Assembly: GCF_049676595.1 (NCBI RefSeq)
Contig: NZ_CP187259.1
Span: 1,984,001 to 2,048,000, forward strand
From: Methanocella_A sp049676595
GTDB lineage: Archaea; Halobacteriota; Methanocellia; Methanocellales; Methanocellaceae
DNA length: 64,000 nucleotides
Reading direction: 5' to 3'
Positions within the stretch are counted from its first letter, which is position 1; each line of letters begins with the position of its first letter. The notes under the pieces were generated by a model. The model did no database searches, had not been told where the DNA came from, and saw only the letters and a program-made list of their open reading frames with translations. Positions 49,700-57,815 of the stretch are shown here, piece after piece. The translations under genes and the position numbers were made by a program.

Positions 49700-49840
49700 A
49701 TGATCTCTACCTTGTGCCCTGTTTAACTTTAAACTCTGTGCTCGGGCTGATTGCTGATACGTTCAAGCCGACTGCTGTCCTTGAACTCTGGTAATAAGTT
49801 ATTTAGCTGATCACTCTTTACGATCAGTAAATGTGATTTT

Positions 49841-51244
49841 ATGGCCGAAGCGATAGACAGGAAAATGATTCTCGTAATAACGGGCATCGCAGCCTTCATC
49901 ACGCCTTTTCTGGGCGCTTCCATGAACGTCGCCCTGCCGCAGGTCGGGGCAGAGTTTCAGCCCGACGCCATCCTGCTCGGCTGGGTGGTGACTGCATATC
50001 TCCTGTCCACTGCCATCTTCATCGTGCCGTTCGGCAGACTTTCGGATATGTACGGCCGGCGCATCGTCTTCATCGCCGGCATGGCTGCCACAGCCATATT
50101 CACGCTGATGTCGGCCGTATCGGATACTATCTGGCTGCTTCTCCTGTCCCGGGTACTCCAGGGTATCGGCAGTGCCATGATCTTCGGCACGAGCGTGGCG
50201 ATCCTGACATCCTCCTTCCCCCCGAAAGACCGGGGCAAAGTGCTCGGTATCAACGTGGCCCTCGTTTACCTGGGCTTATCGCTTGGCCCTGTCATCGGGG
50301 GCATCATCACCCAGCAAGCCGGCTGGCGGTACATTTTCATCCTCAACGGAGTCTTGAGCCTGATCGCTCTCGGCATTACCCTGTGGAAGCTGAAAGAAGA
50401 CGTCCAGTGCGCCGAAAAAGCTCCGTTCGACATCGGCGGCTGCACAATCTATGGCATCATGCTCTTCGCCCTTATGTACGGATTATCGCTGTTGCCCGAC
50501 CTATCCGGCGCATACTGGATGGTTGCGGGCCTGGTTGCCCTGGCGGTATTTATCTGGTGGGAGCTGAGGCACAAGGCGCCGGTAGTCAAGCTCTCGCTGT
50601 TCGTGAAGAACATCTCGTTCACCTTCTCCAACGCGGCAGCTTTGATCAACTATAGCGCTACCTTCTCTGTATCCTTCCTGCTTAGCCTGTACCTGCAGTA
50701 CATCAAAGGCATGGACCCGCAGACCGCAGGCCTGATCCTCGTGGCAGCCCCTGTCCTGCAGGCTGTGTTTTCCCCGATCGCCGGCAGGCTGTCGGACCGG
50801 ATAGAGCCGCAGTATGTGGCATCGGCCGGCATGGCGATCACCACCGTCGGCCTGCTGCTCTTCACGCTGCTCAACTCTGAAACACCGCTGCTGTACATCG
50901 TGGGCAGCCTCATGCTCATCGGCTTTGGCTTCGCCCTCTTCTCGTCCCCGAACACGAACGCGATCATGAGCTCTGTCGACCGGTGCGACTACGGCGTCGC
51001 TTCAGGCATGGTCAGCACCATGCGGCTCGTCGGCCAGATGCTCAGCCTCGGCATCGCCATGCTGACCTTCTCCGTCTTCATGGGCCGGGTCCAGATCACC
51101 CCGGAACAGTACCCGCTGCTAATTACGAGCATCAAGGTAGCGTTCATCATCTCGGCAGTACTCTGCGCCGCCGGTATACTGGCATCCATGGCCCGGGGCA
51201 AAATGCGAAAAAATACTCCTGAGCCAGTGGTGCAAAAGGCGTGA
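49841..51244 (+). CDS. MFS multidrug exporter (DHA2/EmrB-QacA type)
   Basis: The protein has 467 residues with about 13-14 hydrophobic helices. The MFS loop motif GRLSDMYGRRIVFIAG follows helix 2. LLSRVLQGIGSAMIFGTSVAIL and LGLSLGPVIGGIITQQAGWRYIFILN mark helices 4-5, the antiporter motif of drug exporters. Such proteins expel drugs or metabolites using the proton gradient. It is monocistronic and convergent with the GNAT pair, with a long hairpin between. Confidence 0.92.
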   Translation: MAEAIDRKMILVITGIAAFITPFLGASMNVALPQVGAEFQPDAILLGWVVTAYLLSTAIFIVPFGRLSDMYGRRIVFIAGMAATAIFTLMSAVSDTIWLLLLSRVLQGIGSAMIFGTSVAILTSSFPPKDRGKVLGINVALVYLGLSLGPVIGGIITQQAGWRYIFILNGVLSLIALGITLWKLKEDVQCAEKAPFDIGGCTIYGIMLFALMYGLSLLPDLSGAYWMVAGLVALAVFIWWELRHKAPVVKLSLFVKNISFTFSNAAALINYSATFSVSFLLSLYLQYIKGMDPQTAGLILVAAPVLQAVFSPIAGRLSDRIEPQYVASAGMAITTVGLLLFTLLNSETPLLYIVGSLMLIGFGFALFSSPNTNAIMSSVDRCDYGVASGMVSTMRLVGQMLSLGIAMLTFSVFMGRVQITPEQYPLLITSIKVAFIISAVLCAAGILASMARGKMRKNTPEPVVQKA

Positions 51245-51324
51245 ACGTACACGAACGCTGTACTGCGCCGGCCACCATTCCTGGAATACTCGCAAACAGT
51301 TGCCCGTGAGCCCTTGAACGCTGA

Positions 51325-51499
51325 CGAACGCTGCGCTGTGCCAGATCACAGATTACGACAGATTGCACAGATTGCACAGATTGCACAGATTTCTTTTAAG
51401 AATAAGGAATACAGCGAACCATTTCCTTTTTTATCGATCAGTATCTGTGCAATCTGTTTAATCTGTAACAATCTGTGATCTGGCACAGCGCAGCGTTCG
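51325..51499. repeat. Long hairpin between convergent genes
   Basis: A perfect 30-bp inverted repeat joins 51325-51354 with 51470-51499. Inside, CACAGATTG units repeat in tandem (about 51357-51392) opposite CAATCTGTG and variants (about 51443-51470). The outer word GCACAGCGCAGCGTTCGT (51483-51500) recurs at 55942-55959. A transcript would form a long stem. No gene is seen in 51245-51587. Confidence 0.8.
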
Positions 51500-51587
51500 T
51501 ATTGCTGTCTCATGTCATATAAGTAACCAGTAACGCGCAGTGCAGTGTTCGTTTTGCTGAGTCGCCGGGCTTTGAAACATTCAAAAA

Positions 51588-52130
51588 CTAAGAACGGCTC
51601 AACTCGTAACGGCTGGTACCATCTTCCGATCCTTCACCAGCGTAAACGAAGCCGTTTTTCTCCAACACCCTGACTGACCGGGCATTGTCGTTAGCGACCT
51701 CGGCGATAATGCGATCGACCTCTTTGTGCCCGAAAGCCCACTGTACCAGCGCTACCACTGCTTCTGTTGCATAGCCTTTGCCCTGGTACTGCCTTAATAC
51801 TGAATAGCCGATGGCTACTGTGCCGTTGACCGGGCGGGAGGTGAAGCCACCGTTGCCTACGAGGGTTCTCTGGCCAGTATTTTGGTCGACATACACCCAG
51901 TACCAGTTGAGCCAGCCGGCCATGTCGGGATCGCGCTCGAGGTAAGCCGAGAACAGGCCGACGACGTCGCGGACGTTCTCCGGGGGCCAGGCTTCGTCTT
52001 CCTCTTCTCCGGGCACCCGGGCGTGCAGTAACTTTGAAAAGCGGTCTCGATCGGCCATCTCGGCTCTGATCAGCTCGACGGTTGTAGCGATCAGCTCCAG
52101 CCTGGGCGTGCGAATCCTGAGCTCGTGCAT
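51588..52130 (-). CDS. GNAT acetyltransferase (RimJ/RimL type)
   Basis: The protein has 180 residues. LRIRTPRLELIATTVELI is the RimJ/L start; GNGGFTSRPVNGTVAIGYSVLRQYQGKGYATEAVVALVQWAF (about 105-145) contains the acetyl-CoA loop, and ARSVRVLEKNGFVYAGEG the last strand. It acetylates an unknown amine, perhaps a protein N-terminus. Its start is one base after the stop of the preceding carboxymuconolactone-type gene, so they form an operon. Confidence 0.9.
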   Translation of the reverse strand: MHELRIRTPRLELIATTVELIRAEMADRDRFSKLLHARVPGEEEDEAWPPENVRDVVGLFSAYLERDPDMAGWLNWYWVYVDQNTGQRTLVGNGGFTSRPVNGTVAIGYSVLRQYQGKGYATEAVVALVQWAFGHKEVDRIIAEVANDNARSVRVLEKNGFVYAGEGSEDGTSRYELSRS

Positions 52131-52131
52131 C

Positions 52132-52503
52132 TCATTGCCTTCTCTTGAAGACCTCGTCTGCCGCGGTTAATGCATTCAGTGCCGCCGGGAAGCCTGCGTA
52201 TACGGCCATCTGCATAATGACTTCCACGATCTCCTCTTTCGTCCAGCCCGTATTGAGGGAGGCTTCGATGTGGGACTGCAATTGAGGAAGGTGGCCCATC
52301 GCCGTCAGCGCAGCCACTGTGGCCAGCTCTCTGGTCTTTATGTCAAGCCCTGGCCGGCTGTAGATGTCGCCGTACGCGAACTCGAAGACGTATTTATGCA
52401 TGTCCGGTGCTACGTCTTTGAGCGATTCTACCAGCTTTTCCGCATTATTTGCATTGATGTCCATGAGCAGCGATTTGCCGCGCTCGTACCGGTCGTTCTC
52501 CAT
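52132..52503 (-). CDS. Carboxymuconolactone decarboxylase-family protein
   Basis: About 123 residues from the second ATG at 52503, which has GGAG at proper spacing; a start at 52515 adds four residues. The core DIKTRELATVAALTAMGHLPQLQSHIEASLNTGWTKEEI matches the CMD fold, without the CxxC pair of AhpD. It may decarboxylate a lactone or act as a redox-linked protein. The substrate is unknown. Operon with the GNAT gene. Confidence 0.88.
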   Translation of the reverse strand: MENDRYERGKSLLMDINANNAEKLVESLKDVAPDMHKYVFEFAYGDIYSRPGLDIKTRELATVAALTAMGHLPQLQSHIEASLNTGWTKEEIVEVIMQMAVYAGFPAALNALTAADEVFKRRQ

Positions 52504-52584
52504 GCTATTCTCCATGTAGCACCATGCGGTTCAGATCGTATTACAATTCCGGTATCCTAAGGATTAATCCGGGCTATCCAGAAC

Positions 52585-53136
52585 TTATCTAAATCCGCCC
52601 GGGCCATATGTATGGAGCGTGTATGTCCTATCCGGTACTACTTCTAAAATATACATCACATCATCTACGATGACGAAGTCAGGATTTTTTTTCGAGTAGT
52701 CTTCGTCAGCTGTCCTGGTTATCCAGATCACATAAGCGCTGGCAAGCTTTTTATTATTGTAGTAGATCGGCGCATAACCTTTATACTCTGTATCTTCACC
52801 GATGACTCTGGCATGCCAGTACTTCAGTTCGGACACACGTCCGCCACTTATGTCCACCGTGTTGTCATCACGAAAAGTCCGATATATCGTATAAGGCTGA
52901 CCATCCATGAACTCCGTATCAGTCCATCGCCCGACTGCGCTGATATTCCCGGTCATTGTACCTTCGACGGTCCCGGTCCCGCCTTGCGAGGCGTCCCCAC
53001 CTGTCATTCCTACCAGCCCGGTATTCTGGTCTCGAGTATCGCCGGAGAATACTATTGCGCCTGCCAGCATACCTGCTGCAAAACACAGCAGGCCAGTAAA
53101 TGCGATTATAAATAAGACATCATTTTTAATAACCAT
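52585..53136 (-). CDS. Unknown protein with N-terminal membrane anchor
   Basis: The protein has 183 residues. A hydrophobic helix (VLFIIAFTGLLCFAAGMLAGAIVF, residues 7-30) anchors it, a Gly/Thr-rich linker follows (about 35-62), and the rest (about 65-180) is a beta-rich extracellular domain rich in Tyr and Asp. No family is recognised. Start is the ATG at 53136. A single gene between the operon at 52 kb and the acyl-CoA synthetase. Confidence 0.65.
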   Translation of the reverse strand: MVIKNDVLFIIAFTGLLCFAAGMLAGAIVFSGDTRDQNTGLVGMTGGDASQGGTGTVEGTMTGNISAVGRWTDTEFMDGQPYTIYRTFRDDNTVDISGGRVSELKYWHARVIGEDTEYKGYAPIYYNNKKLASAYVIWITRTADEDYSKKNPDFVIVDDVMYILEVVPDRTYTLHTYGPGGFR

Positions 53137-53267
53137 TGTAAAACCTGCATTAGTATGTTTTATTACAAACGATGATAAAACTACTGTTTGACAGGTTATT
53201 AAGAAAAAATTATTGTAGAGCCTGTGAAATCTCCGGCTCTACAATTGCATGTTATCCATCTGCATTT

Positions 53268-54935
53268 TTAAACTGCTTTATCCTTGTCCCTGATCTCTAC
53301 CCTGCGGATTTTGCCGCTGATGGTCTTGGGCAGGACGGGGACGAACTCGACGATCCTCGGGTACTTGTAAGGCGCCGTGACTTTCTTCACGTGGTCCTGG
53401 AGCTCTTTCTTCAAGGCGTCGCAGGGGTCGTAGCCCTTCTTCAGCACGATCGTTGCCTTTACGACCTGTCCCCTGATTTCGTCCGGCACTGCGGTGATCG
53501 CGCATTCGACGACCGCCGGGTGCTGGATCAGGGCGCTCTCGACTTCGAAGGGGCCGATTCTGTAGCCCGAGCTCTTGATGACGTCGTCGGACCTGCCGAC
53601 GAACCACATGTAGCCGTCTTCATCCACCCAGGCCATGTCGCCGGTATAGTAGAGGCCATTGTTCCATATGGACTTCGTCCGCTCTTCGTCGCGGTAGTAG
53701 CCTTTGAACAGGCCTACTGGCATCTCTTTGCCGGTGTCGATGACGATCTCGCCTTCCTCGCCTACCTCGCAGGGTTTACCCAGCGCGTTGAGGAGTATGA
53801 AATTGTAGCCCGGGGAGGGCTTTCCCATGGAACCCGGCTTGGGCTCCATCCACGGGTACGTGGCGATCGATACCGTCATCTCGGTCTGCCCATAGCCTTC
53901 CATGAGCCTCAGGCCCGTGAGTTTGAGCCACTTGTTGTAGACTTCCGGGTTGAGGGGCTCGCCTGCCACGACACAGTACTTGAGGTGGGAGAAGTCGTAC
54001 TTCGACATGTCCTCATTGATGAGGAACCTGTAGATCGTGGGAGGTGCGCAGAAGGTGGTGACCTTGTACTTCTGGTTCATGTTCAGCAGGTTTACCGGGT
54101 TGAACTGCTCGTAGTCATAGGCGAATACTGCAGTGCCTGCTATCCACTGGCCGTAGATCTTCCCCCATACTGCTTTGGCCCAGCCCGTGTCTGCCACGGT
54201 GTAGTGGAGGCCGTTGTCCATGACGTTCTGCCAGTACCTGGCCGTGAGGATATGGCCCAGCGGATAAGCAAAGTCGTGCACGACCATCTTGGGCATGCCG
54301 GTGGTTCCAGAGGTGAAGTACAGGATCGAGATATCTTCGTTCTTAGTGGCTTCGGCGCCGGTCGGCCGCTCGAAGTGGTCTCCCGCTTTCTCGACTTCAG
54401 TGTCGTAGTCGGTCCAGCCGGGATGGTTTCCGTTTACAACGACCTTGTGCTTGAGTACTTCCGGACACTCTGCCTGGGCCTCATCGACCGCTTTGATCAG
54501 GTGCTTGTCCTCGGCTGCCACCATCATCTTGATATCGGCAAGCCCGATTCGGTATACGATGTCTTTTTTGGTGAGCATGTGGGTAGCGGGAATAGCGATA
54601 GCGCCGATTCTGTGGAGCGCGAGCATGAGGGGCCACCATTCGTACCTGCCCTTGAGGGCCAGCATGACTGCGTCGCCCTTCCCGATTCCGATGGTCTTAA
54701 GCAGGTTAGCTGCCCTGTCGCTCATCAGCTTCATCTCGGAGAAGGTAATGATCTTCTCGCCGCCGAAGTCATCGCACCAGACGAGGGCGATCTTATCAGG
54801 GCTTTCCCTGGCGTAAACGTCGACTACGTCATATGCGAAGTTAAAGTTTTCAGGGACCTTGATCTTGAGGTTCTGCTTGAAATCCTCGTAGGATTCGAAT
54901 TCTGTCCTGTCCAGGAACTTGTGTAACAATGACAT
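53268..54935 (-). CDS. AMP-forming acyl-CoA synthetase (medium-chain/acetyl-CoA synthetase-like)
   Basis: About 555 residues from the ATG at 54935, which has GAGGT upstream; an earlier ATG at 54956 overlaps the regulator's stop and is less likely. The adenylate motif YFTSGTTGMPKMVVHD lies near residue 190-205, MEGYGQTEM near 335, TGDMAWVDEDGYMWFVGRSDDVIKSSGYRIGPFEVE near 435-470, and the acyl-lysine motif PKTISGKIRR near the end. It makes an acyl-CoA from a carboxylic acid, ATP and CoA. It lies 17 bases after an XRE-cupin regulator and is probably controlled by it. Confidence 0.93.
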   Translation of the reverse strand: MSLLHKFLDRTEFESYEDFKQNLKIKVPENFNFAYDVVDVYARESPDKIALVWCDDFGGEKIITFSEMKLMSDRAANLLKTIGIGKGDAVMLALKGRYEWWPLMLALHRIGAIAIPATHMLTKKDIVYRIGLADIKMMVAAEDKHLIKAVDEAQAECPEVLKHKVVVNGNHPGWTDYDTEVEKAGDHFERPTGAEATKNEDISILYFTSGTTGMPKMVVHDFAYPLGHILTARYWQNVMDNGLHYTVADTGWAKAVWGKIYGQWIAGTAVFAYDYEQFNPVNLLNMNQKYKVTTFCAPPTIYRFLINEDMSKYDFSHLKYCVVAGEPLNPEVYNKWLKLTGLRLMEGYGQTEMTVSIATYPWMEPKPGSMGKPSPGYNFILLNALGKPCEVGEEGEIVIDTGKEMPVGLFKGYYRDEERTKSIWNNGLYYTGDMAWVDEDGYMWFVGRSDDVIKSSGYRIGPFEVESALIQHPAVVECAITAVPDEIRGQVVKATIVLKKGYDPCDALKKELQDHVKKVTAPYKYPRIVEFVPVLPKTISGKIRRVEIRDKDKAV

Positions 54936-54952
54936 TTTTTTACCTCTGTACC

Positions 54953-55507
54953 TCACATGATGATGGCGAGAAATTTCGCGGGCTTGTTGTTCTGTGCCAC
55001 CATGGCGTGGTCGCAGCCCGAGTCGAAGTAGATGGAGTCGCCTTCTTCGAGGACGAACTCGTGGTCTTTGATGAATAGCTTAAGGCTTCCCTCAAGAATC
55101 AGGTTGAACTCCTGGCCTGGGTGAGAATTAGTATGTACGGGTGTACCCTCAGGTTTAGGCTCTACAGTGACAATGAATGGCTCTGCCTTCTTATTGATGA
55201 AATTGGCAGCGAGGTTCTGGTACTTGTACTGCTTCCTGCGCTCCACGCTCACGCCCTGCCCTTTCCGGGTCACGGTGAAGTAGTGCATTCTCGGGGCTTC
55301 GCCGGTCAGGAGGATGCTCATCTCTACGCCCAGTTTTCTCGAGATCTCGTAGAGAATGCTGGCTGGAATATCCTCTTCCCCGTTCTCGTACCTGCGATAA
55401 GTCTCCTGGCTGATCCGGAGATCGGAGGACATGTTTTCCTGGCTGATGTCCAGGATTTCCCTGAGCTCCTTTACCCGGGCGGCCACTTCCTTGATTCGTT
55501 CCTGCAT
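54953..55507 (-). CDS. XRE-family regulator with cupin sensor domain
   Basis: The protein has 184 residues. The N-terminal helix-turn-helix (VKELREILDISQENMSSDLRISQETYRRYENGEEDIP) is of the HTH_3 type. The C-terminal cupin (about 105-180: GTPVHTNSHPGQEFNLILEGSLKLFIKDHEFVLEEGDSIYFDSGCDHAM) may bind a small molecule or metal. AAGGT stands before the ATG. It is the first gene of an operon with the acyl-CoA synthetase; the acyl group or a derivative could be the ligand. An inverted repeat upstream (55547-55566) is the likely operator. Confidence 0.9.
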   Translation of the reverse strand: MQERIKEVAARVKELREILDISQENMSSDLRISQETYRRYENGEEDIPASILYEISRKLGVEMSILLTGEAPRMHYFTVTRKGQGVSVERRKQYKYQNLAANFINKKAEPFIVTVEPKPEGTPVHTNSHPGQEFNLILEGSLKLFIKDHEFVLEEGDSIYFDSGCDHAMVAQNNKPAKFLAIIM

Positions 55508-55546
55508 GAGTTTACCTTCTCTTTAACTGGTGACTTGACAGCTGAT

Positions 55547-55566
55547 ATTATCTGGTATCGGATAAT
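55547..55566. promoter_or_regulatory. Candidate operator of the XRE-cupin regulator
   Basis: ATTATC and GATAAT flank an 8-base centre (TGGTATCG), 40-59 bases before the regulator start. Further upstream TATCAC-GATT-GTGATA (55628-55643) is a second palindrome. Either could bind the regulator. Confidence 0.4.
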
Positions 55567-55643
55567 CTGTATACTTTCACATGATTTAAGGCTGATGCTC
55601 TAAACGTTATAATTCATATGAAAGTTTTATCACGATTGTGATA

Positions 55644-55899
55644 GCTATCGTTATTATATTGCCAGTATGTCATGGTGTGGCAAGCGTCTTAAAATTTGCG
55701 AATTACTACGATGACGCTAATCGCTTGCTTGGGACTGCTGCCCTATCAAAAAGAATAAAGTTTAGCGGATTGATCACCCGCTAATTTATCAAAAGGCGCT
55801 GCCAGAAAATCTCTGCACCTTTTTGTTTTCGTATGAAAATCGTATCCCGATTGTCTGGCTGCGTCATGCGGGTAGCTCGTATGGCATGAGGCGACAAGA
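55644..55899. other. Gene-free gap
   Basis: No gene is supported between the regulator's upstream region and the repeats at 55900. A T-run and short palindromes are present only. Confidence 0.4.
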
Positions 55900-56035
55900 C
55901 GAACGCTGAGTTGTGCGTTTCTGGTTGCCTCTGTGACGCCAGCACAGCGCAGCGTTCGTCCACGTTCCCGAGCACAGAGATAACATAGTCTAGAGTGCGA
56001 GAGTAGTCAGAAGCCAGCGCAGCGCAGCGTTCGTC
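55900..56035. repeat. Dispersed CAGCGCAGCGTTCGT repeats
   Basis: GCACAGCGCAGCGTTCGT at 55942-55959, CAGCGCAGCGTTCGTC again at 56020-56035 (within a longer run) and an inverted CGAACGCTG at 55900-55908. The same words form the outer part of the hairpin at 51.3-51.5 kb. Confidence 0.65.
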
Positions 56036-56172
56036 AGAGTTCATCCACCTATAGCCAGAGATAAAATATACGGTATAGCAACAGGCTGATTTTCATCCTT
56101 CATGCCTGACCCCACGGCTCATCAAAGTTTGTGATGATAACCCTATCCGCTAATGTTTAATCCTTCAAAGCC

Positions 56173-56685
56173 TTAATGTTTAGATAAGAACTCTTCAATA
56201 TCCCCGATAAATCTCAATGTCTTTGCCTCTATTTGCCGGGTCAGCGACTCCAGATCCCCGAAATCCGGGTTTTCTGCCAGCGTGTGCTCGACAATGGAAT
56301 CAACGCCCTTTCCCATCGCAGGAATGCGATACTTCTTCCAGCCGCTTTCTTTAAACAATTTCCAGTACTGTGCCTGAACCTGTCTGTTAGAGCCAGCCAG
56401 CCAAACCTCAAACCTGCATGTATCGTGAAGAAAAACTATTGCCACTTTAAGTTTGCTGGATTTAAACGATTCTGGAACGATGGAAAAATACGTCATATCC
56501 ATATAGCCATAATAAATATTCCCTGGTACGGAGTAAGCAGGATATTTTTCGGCAAAATGCGATCTCAGGGCCATGATGTACTCCATCAAGCCTCTGTAAG
56601 CCTCTCTGATGTCGCCTTTCCCCATCTGCCTTTTGTATTCCTGCATATACTCCTTGAAGGGGCTTGCTCTTTCAACCGCTGGCAT
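56173..56685 (-). CDS. DUF7000-like protein
   Basis: The protein has 170 residues, cytosolic, alpha/beta. Recognisable stretches are EYKRQMGKGDIREAYRGLMEYI, NIYYGYMDMTYFSIVPESFKSSKLKVAIVFLHDT and RFEVWLAGSNRQVQAQYWKLFK, which I associate with DUF7000. No catalytic motif is evident and no function is known. A single gene just downstream of tRNA-Thr in the same orientation. Confidence 0.65.
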   Translation of the reverse strand: MPAVERASPFKEYMQEYKRQMGKGDIREAYRGLMEYIMALRSHFAEKYPAYSVPGNIYYGYMDMTYFSIVPESFKSSKLKVAIVFLHDTCRFEVWLAGSNRQVQAQYWKLFKESGWKKYRIPAMGKGVDSIVEHTLAENPDFGDLESLTRQIEAKTLRFIGDIEEFLSKH

Positions 56686-56807
56686 GCTCTCAAACCTTAT
56701 TCCTTAACTATTTCGGTAACTCTATTAATAATTGTCAGGTTTGGCTTTATGTGAAAAAATCTAAAATGATCTAACAGTATTGTAGAACGGTATGAAAAAT
56801 AATATGA

Positions 56808-56881
56808 AGCCTCCGGCGAGATTTGAACTCGCGACCTGCTGATTACAAGTCAGCCGCTATACCGGGCTAAGCCACAGAGGC
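56808..56881 (-). tRNA. tRNA-Thr(UGU)
   Basis: The minus strand folds as a tRNA: acceptor GCCTCTG with CGGAGGC (one G-U), D arm with GG, anticodon arm GCTGA-CTTGTAA-TCAGC (anticodon TGT, U33 present), T arm GCGAG-TTCAAAT-CTCGC, discriminator T as in archaeal tRNA-Thr. No CCA is encoded. Confidence 0.9.
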
Positions 56882-57028
56882 ATTGTGAGTGAAAATAAAA
56901 TGTCAATTGCTGTATTAATATTTTGCGCGTGGCCAACAAATTAAGTGTTACCATATGACGGCAGACATACCCCATGTCTACCGCCACATGCTGGCTGCCA
57001 AATTGCCGATTTTTAGAGGATAATATGG

Positions 57029-57102
57029 AGCCCCCGGATAGATTTGAACTACCGCACTGCTGATTACACGTCAGCCGCTCTAGCCAACTGAGCCACAGGG
57101 GC
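57029..57102 (-). tRNA. tRNA-Thr-like gene with G33 in place of U33
   Basis: Acceptor GCCCCTG with CGGGGGC, D arm GCTC/GAGC, anticodon arm GCTGA-CGTGTAA-TCAGC, variable AGTGC, T arm GGTAG-TTCAAAT-CTATC, discriminator T, and an encoded CCA at 57028-57026. Anticodon position gives TGT (Thr) but base 33 is G instead of the near-universal U. It lies about 150 bases before the other tRNA-Thr in transcription order. Confidence 0.75.
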
Positions 57103-57339
57103 TTCTACTGACAATACCTTGTTGAGCATACTTTTATAAAACAAATATCATAATATAATTCGGAAATATCGTTATTTTGCCGAATTTTTAGCGCCAACAA
57201 TATAATTGATTGAGCGACAACCTGTCTGTGTCGTCCGATTTACCATTCTGCCCGATCTAAGATCGTTCTATACAACCTGTATCCCATTACTTAGAGTACA
57301 ATCGGTGGTCCAGTATTTCGGCCTTGTTTGGGCATGCGC
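57103..57339. other. Gene-free gap
   Basis: No gene is supported. The AT-rich stretch around 57130-57200 may hold the tRNA promoter (TATA-like TATAATATAATT near 57148). Confidence 0.4.
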
Positions 57340-57678
57340 GGGTAGCACAAAGACACAAAACTACTTTTTTAGAGGGACACTAAAACTCGAAGACTCTAAG
57401 GTGCACGGCTAAGTCTCGAATTGCCCGAAAGCACAATTAATGCACAGCCGTTCGCAGCTGCATGGATCAGTAATCGTGGCAGAGGAAGGCGAAATGGTTG
57501 TTTGTTTTAATTTGGTGTCTTAGTGATTTCGCGGAACTTGTTCGTGTTTTAAGGCCGTGTATTAGTGGCCTTCGAGCTTTAACCGGTGTCTTCGTGCAAT
57601 TCGTGCTTTAGCCGTGAACTTTGAGCCTTCGTGCATTTAGTGTCCCTCTAAAAAGAATTTTGTGTCTTTGTGCTACCC
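57340..57678. repeat. Long inverted repeat upstream of dph2
   Basis: Two perfect arm pairs are nested: 21 bp (57340-57360 with 57658-57678) and 19 bp (57366-57384 with 57636-57654). Inside, GTGTCTTCGTGC and TTCGTGCTTTAGCCGTG-type words recur on one side (about 57580-57640) with complements near 57400-57440. A transcript would form a long stem with a 250-base head. Confidence 0.8.
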
Positions 57679-57815
57679 ACGATAGCCCATGCAAGGGCAG
57701 AGCACCGGGCAGCTAGCAACCCCGAACCAACGAGCACGGAAATACTGGCTGCTTAAATATTGTGCTCCACTGCTCGGCAGCTATATAGTAAAAGGATGCA
57801 TAACTGGAACTGTTT

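Noticed and set aside
53172..54926. 584-codon open frame on the plus strand opposite the acyl-CoA synthetase
   Set aside because: Antisense shadow of a well-supported enzyme gene; composition is Val/Asp/His-rich antisense with no motif.
55781..56044. 87-codon minus-strand frame with repeated DERCA segments
   Set aside because: The repeated peptide is only the translation of the dispersed CAGCGTTCGT DNA repeats.
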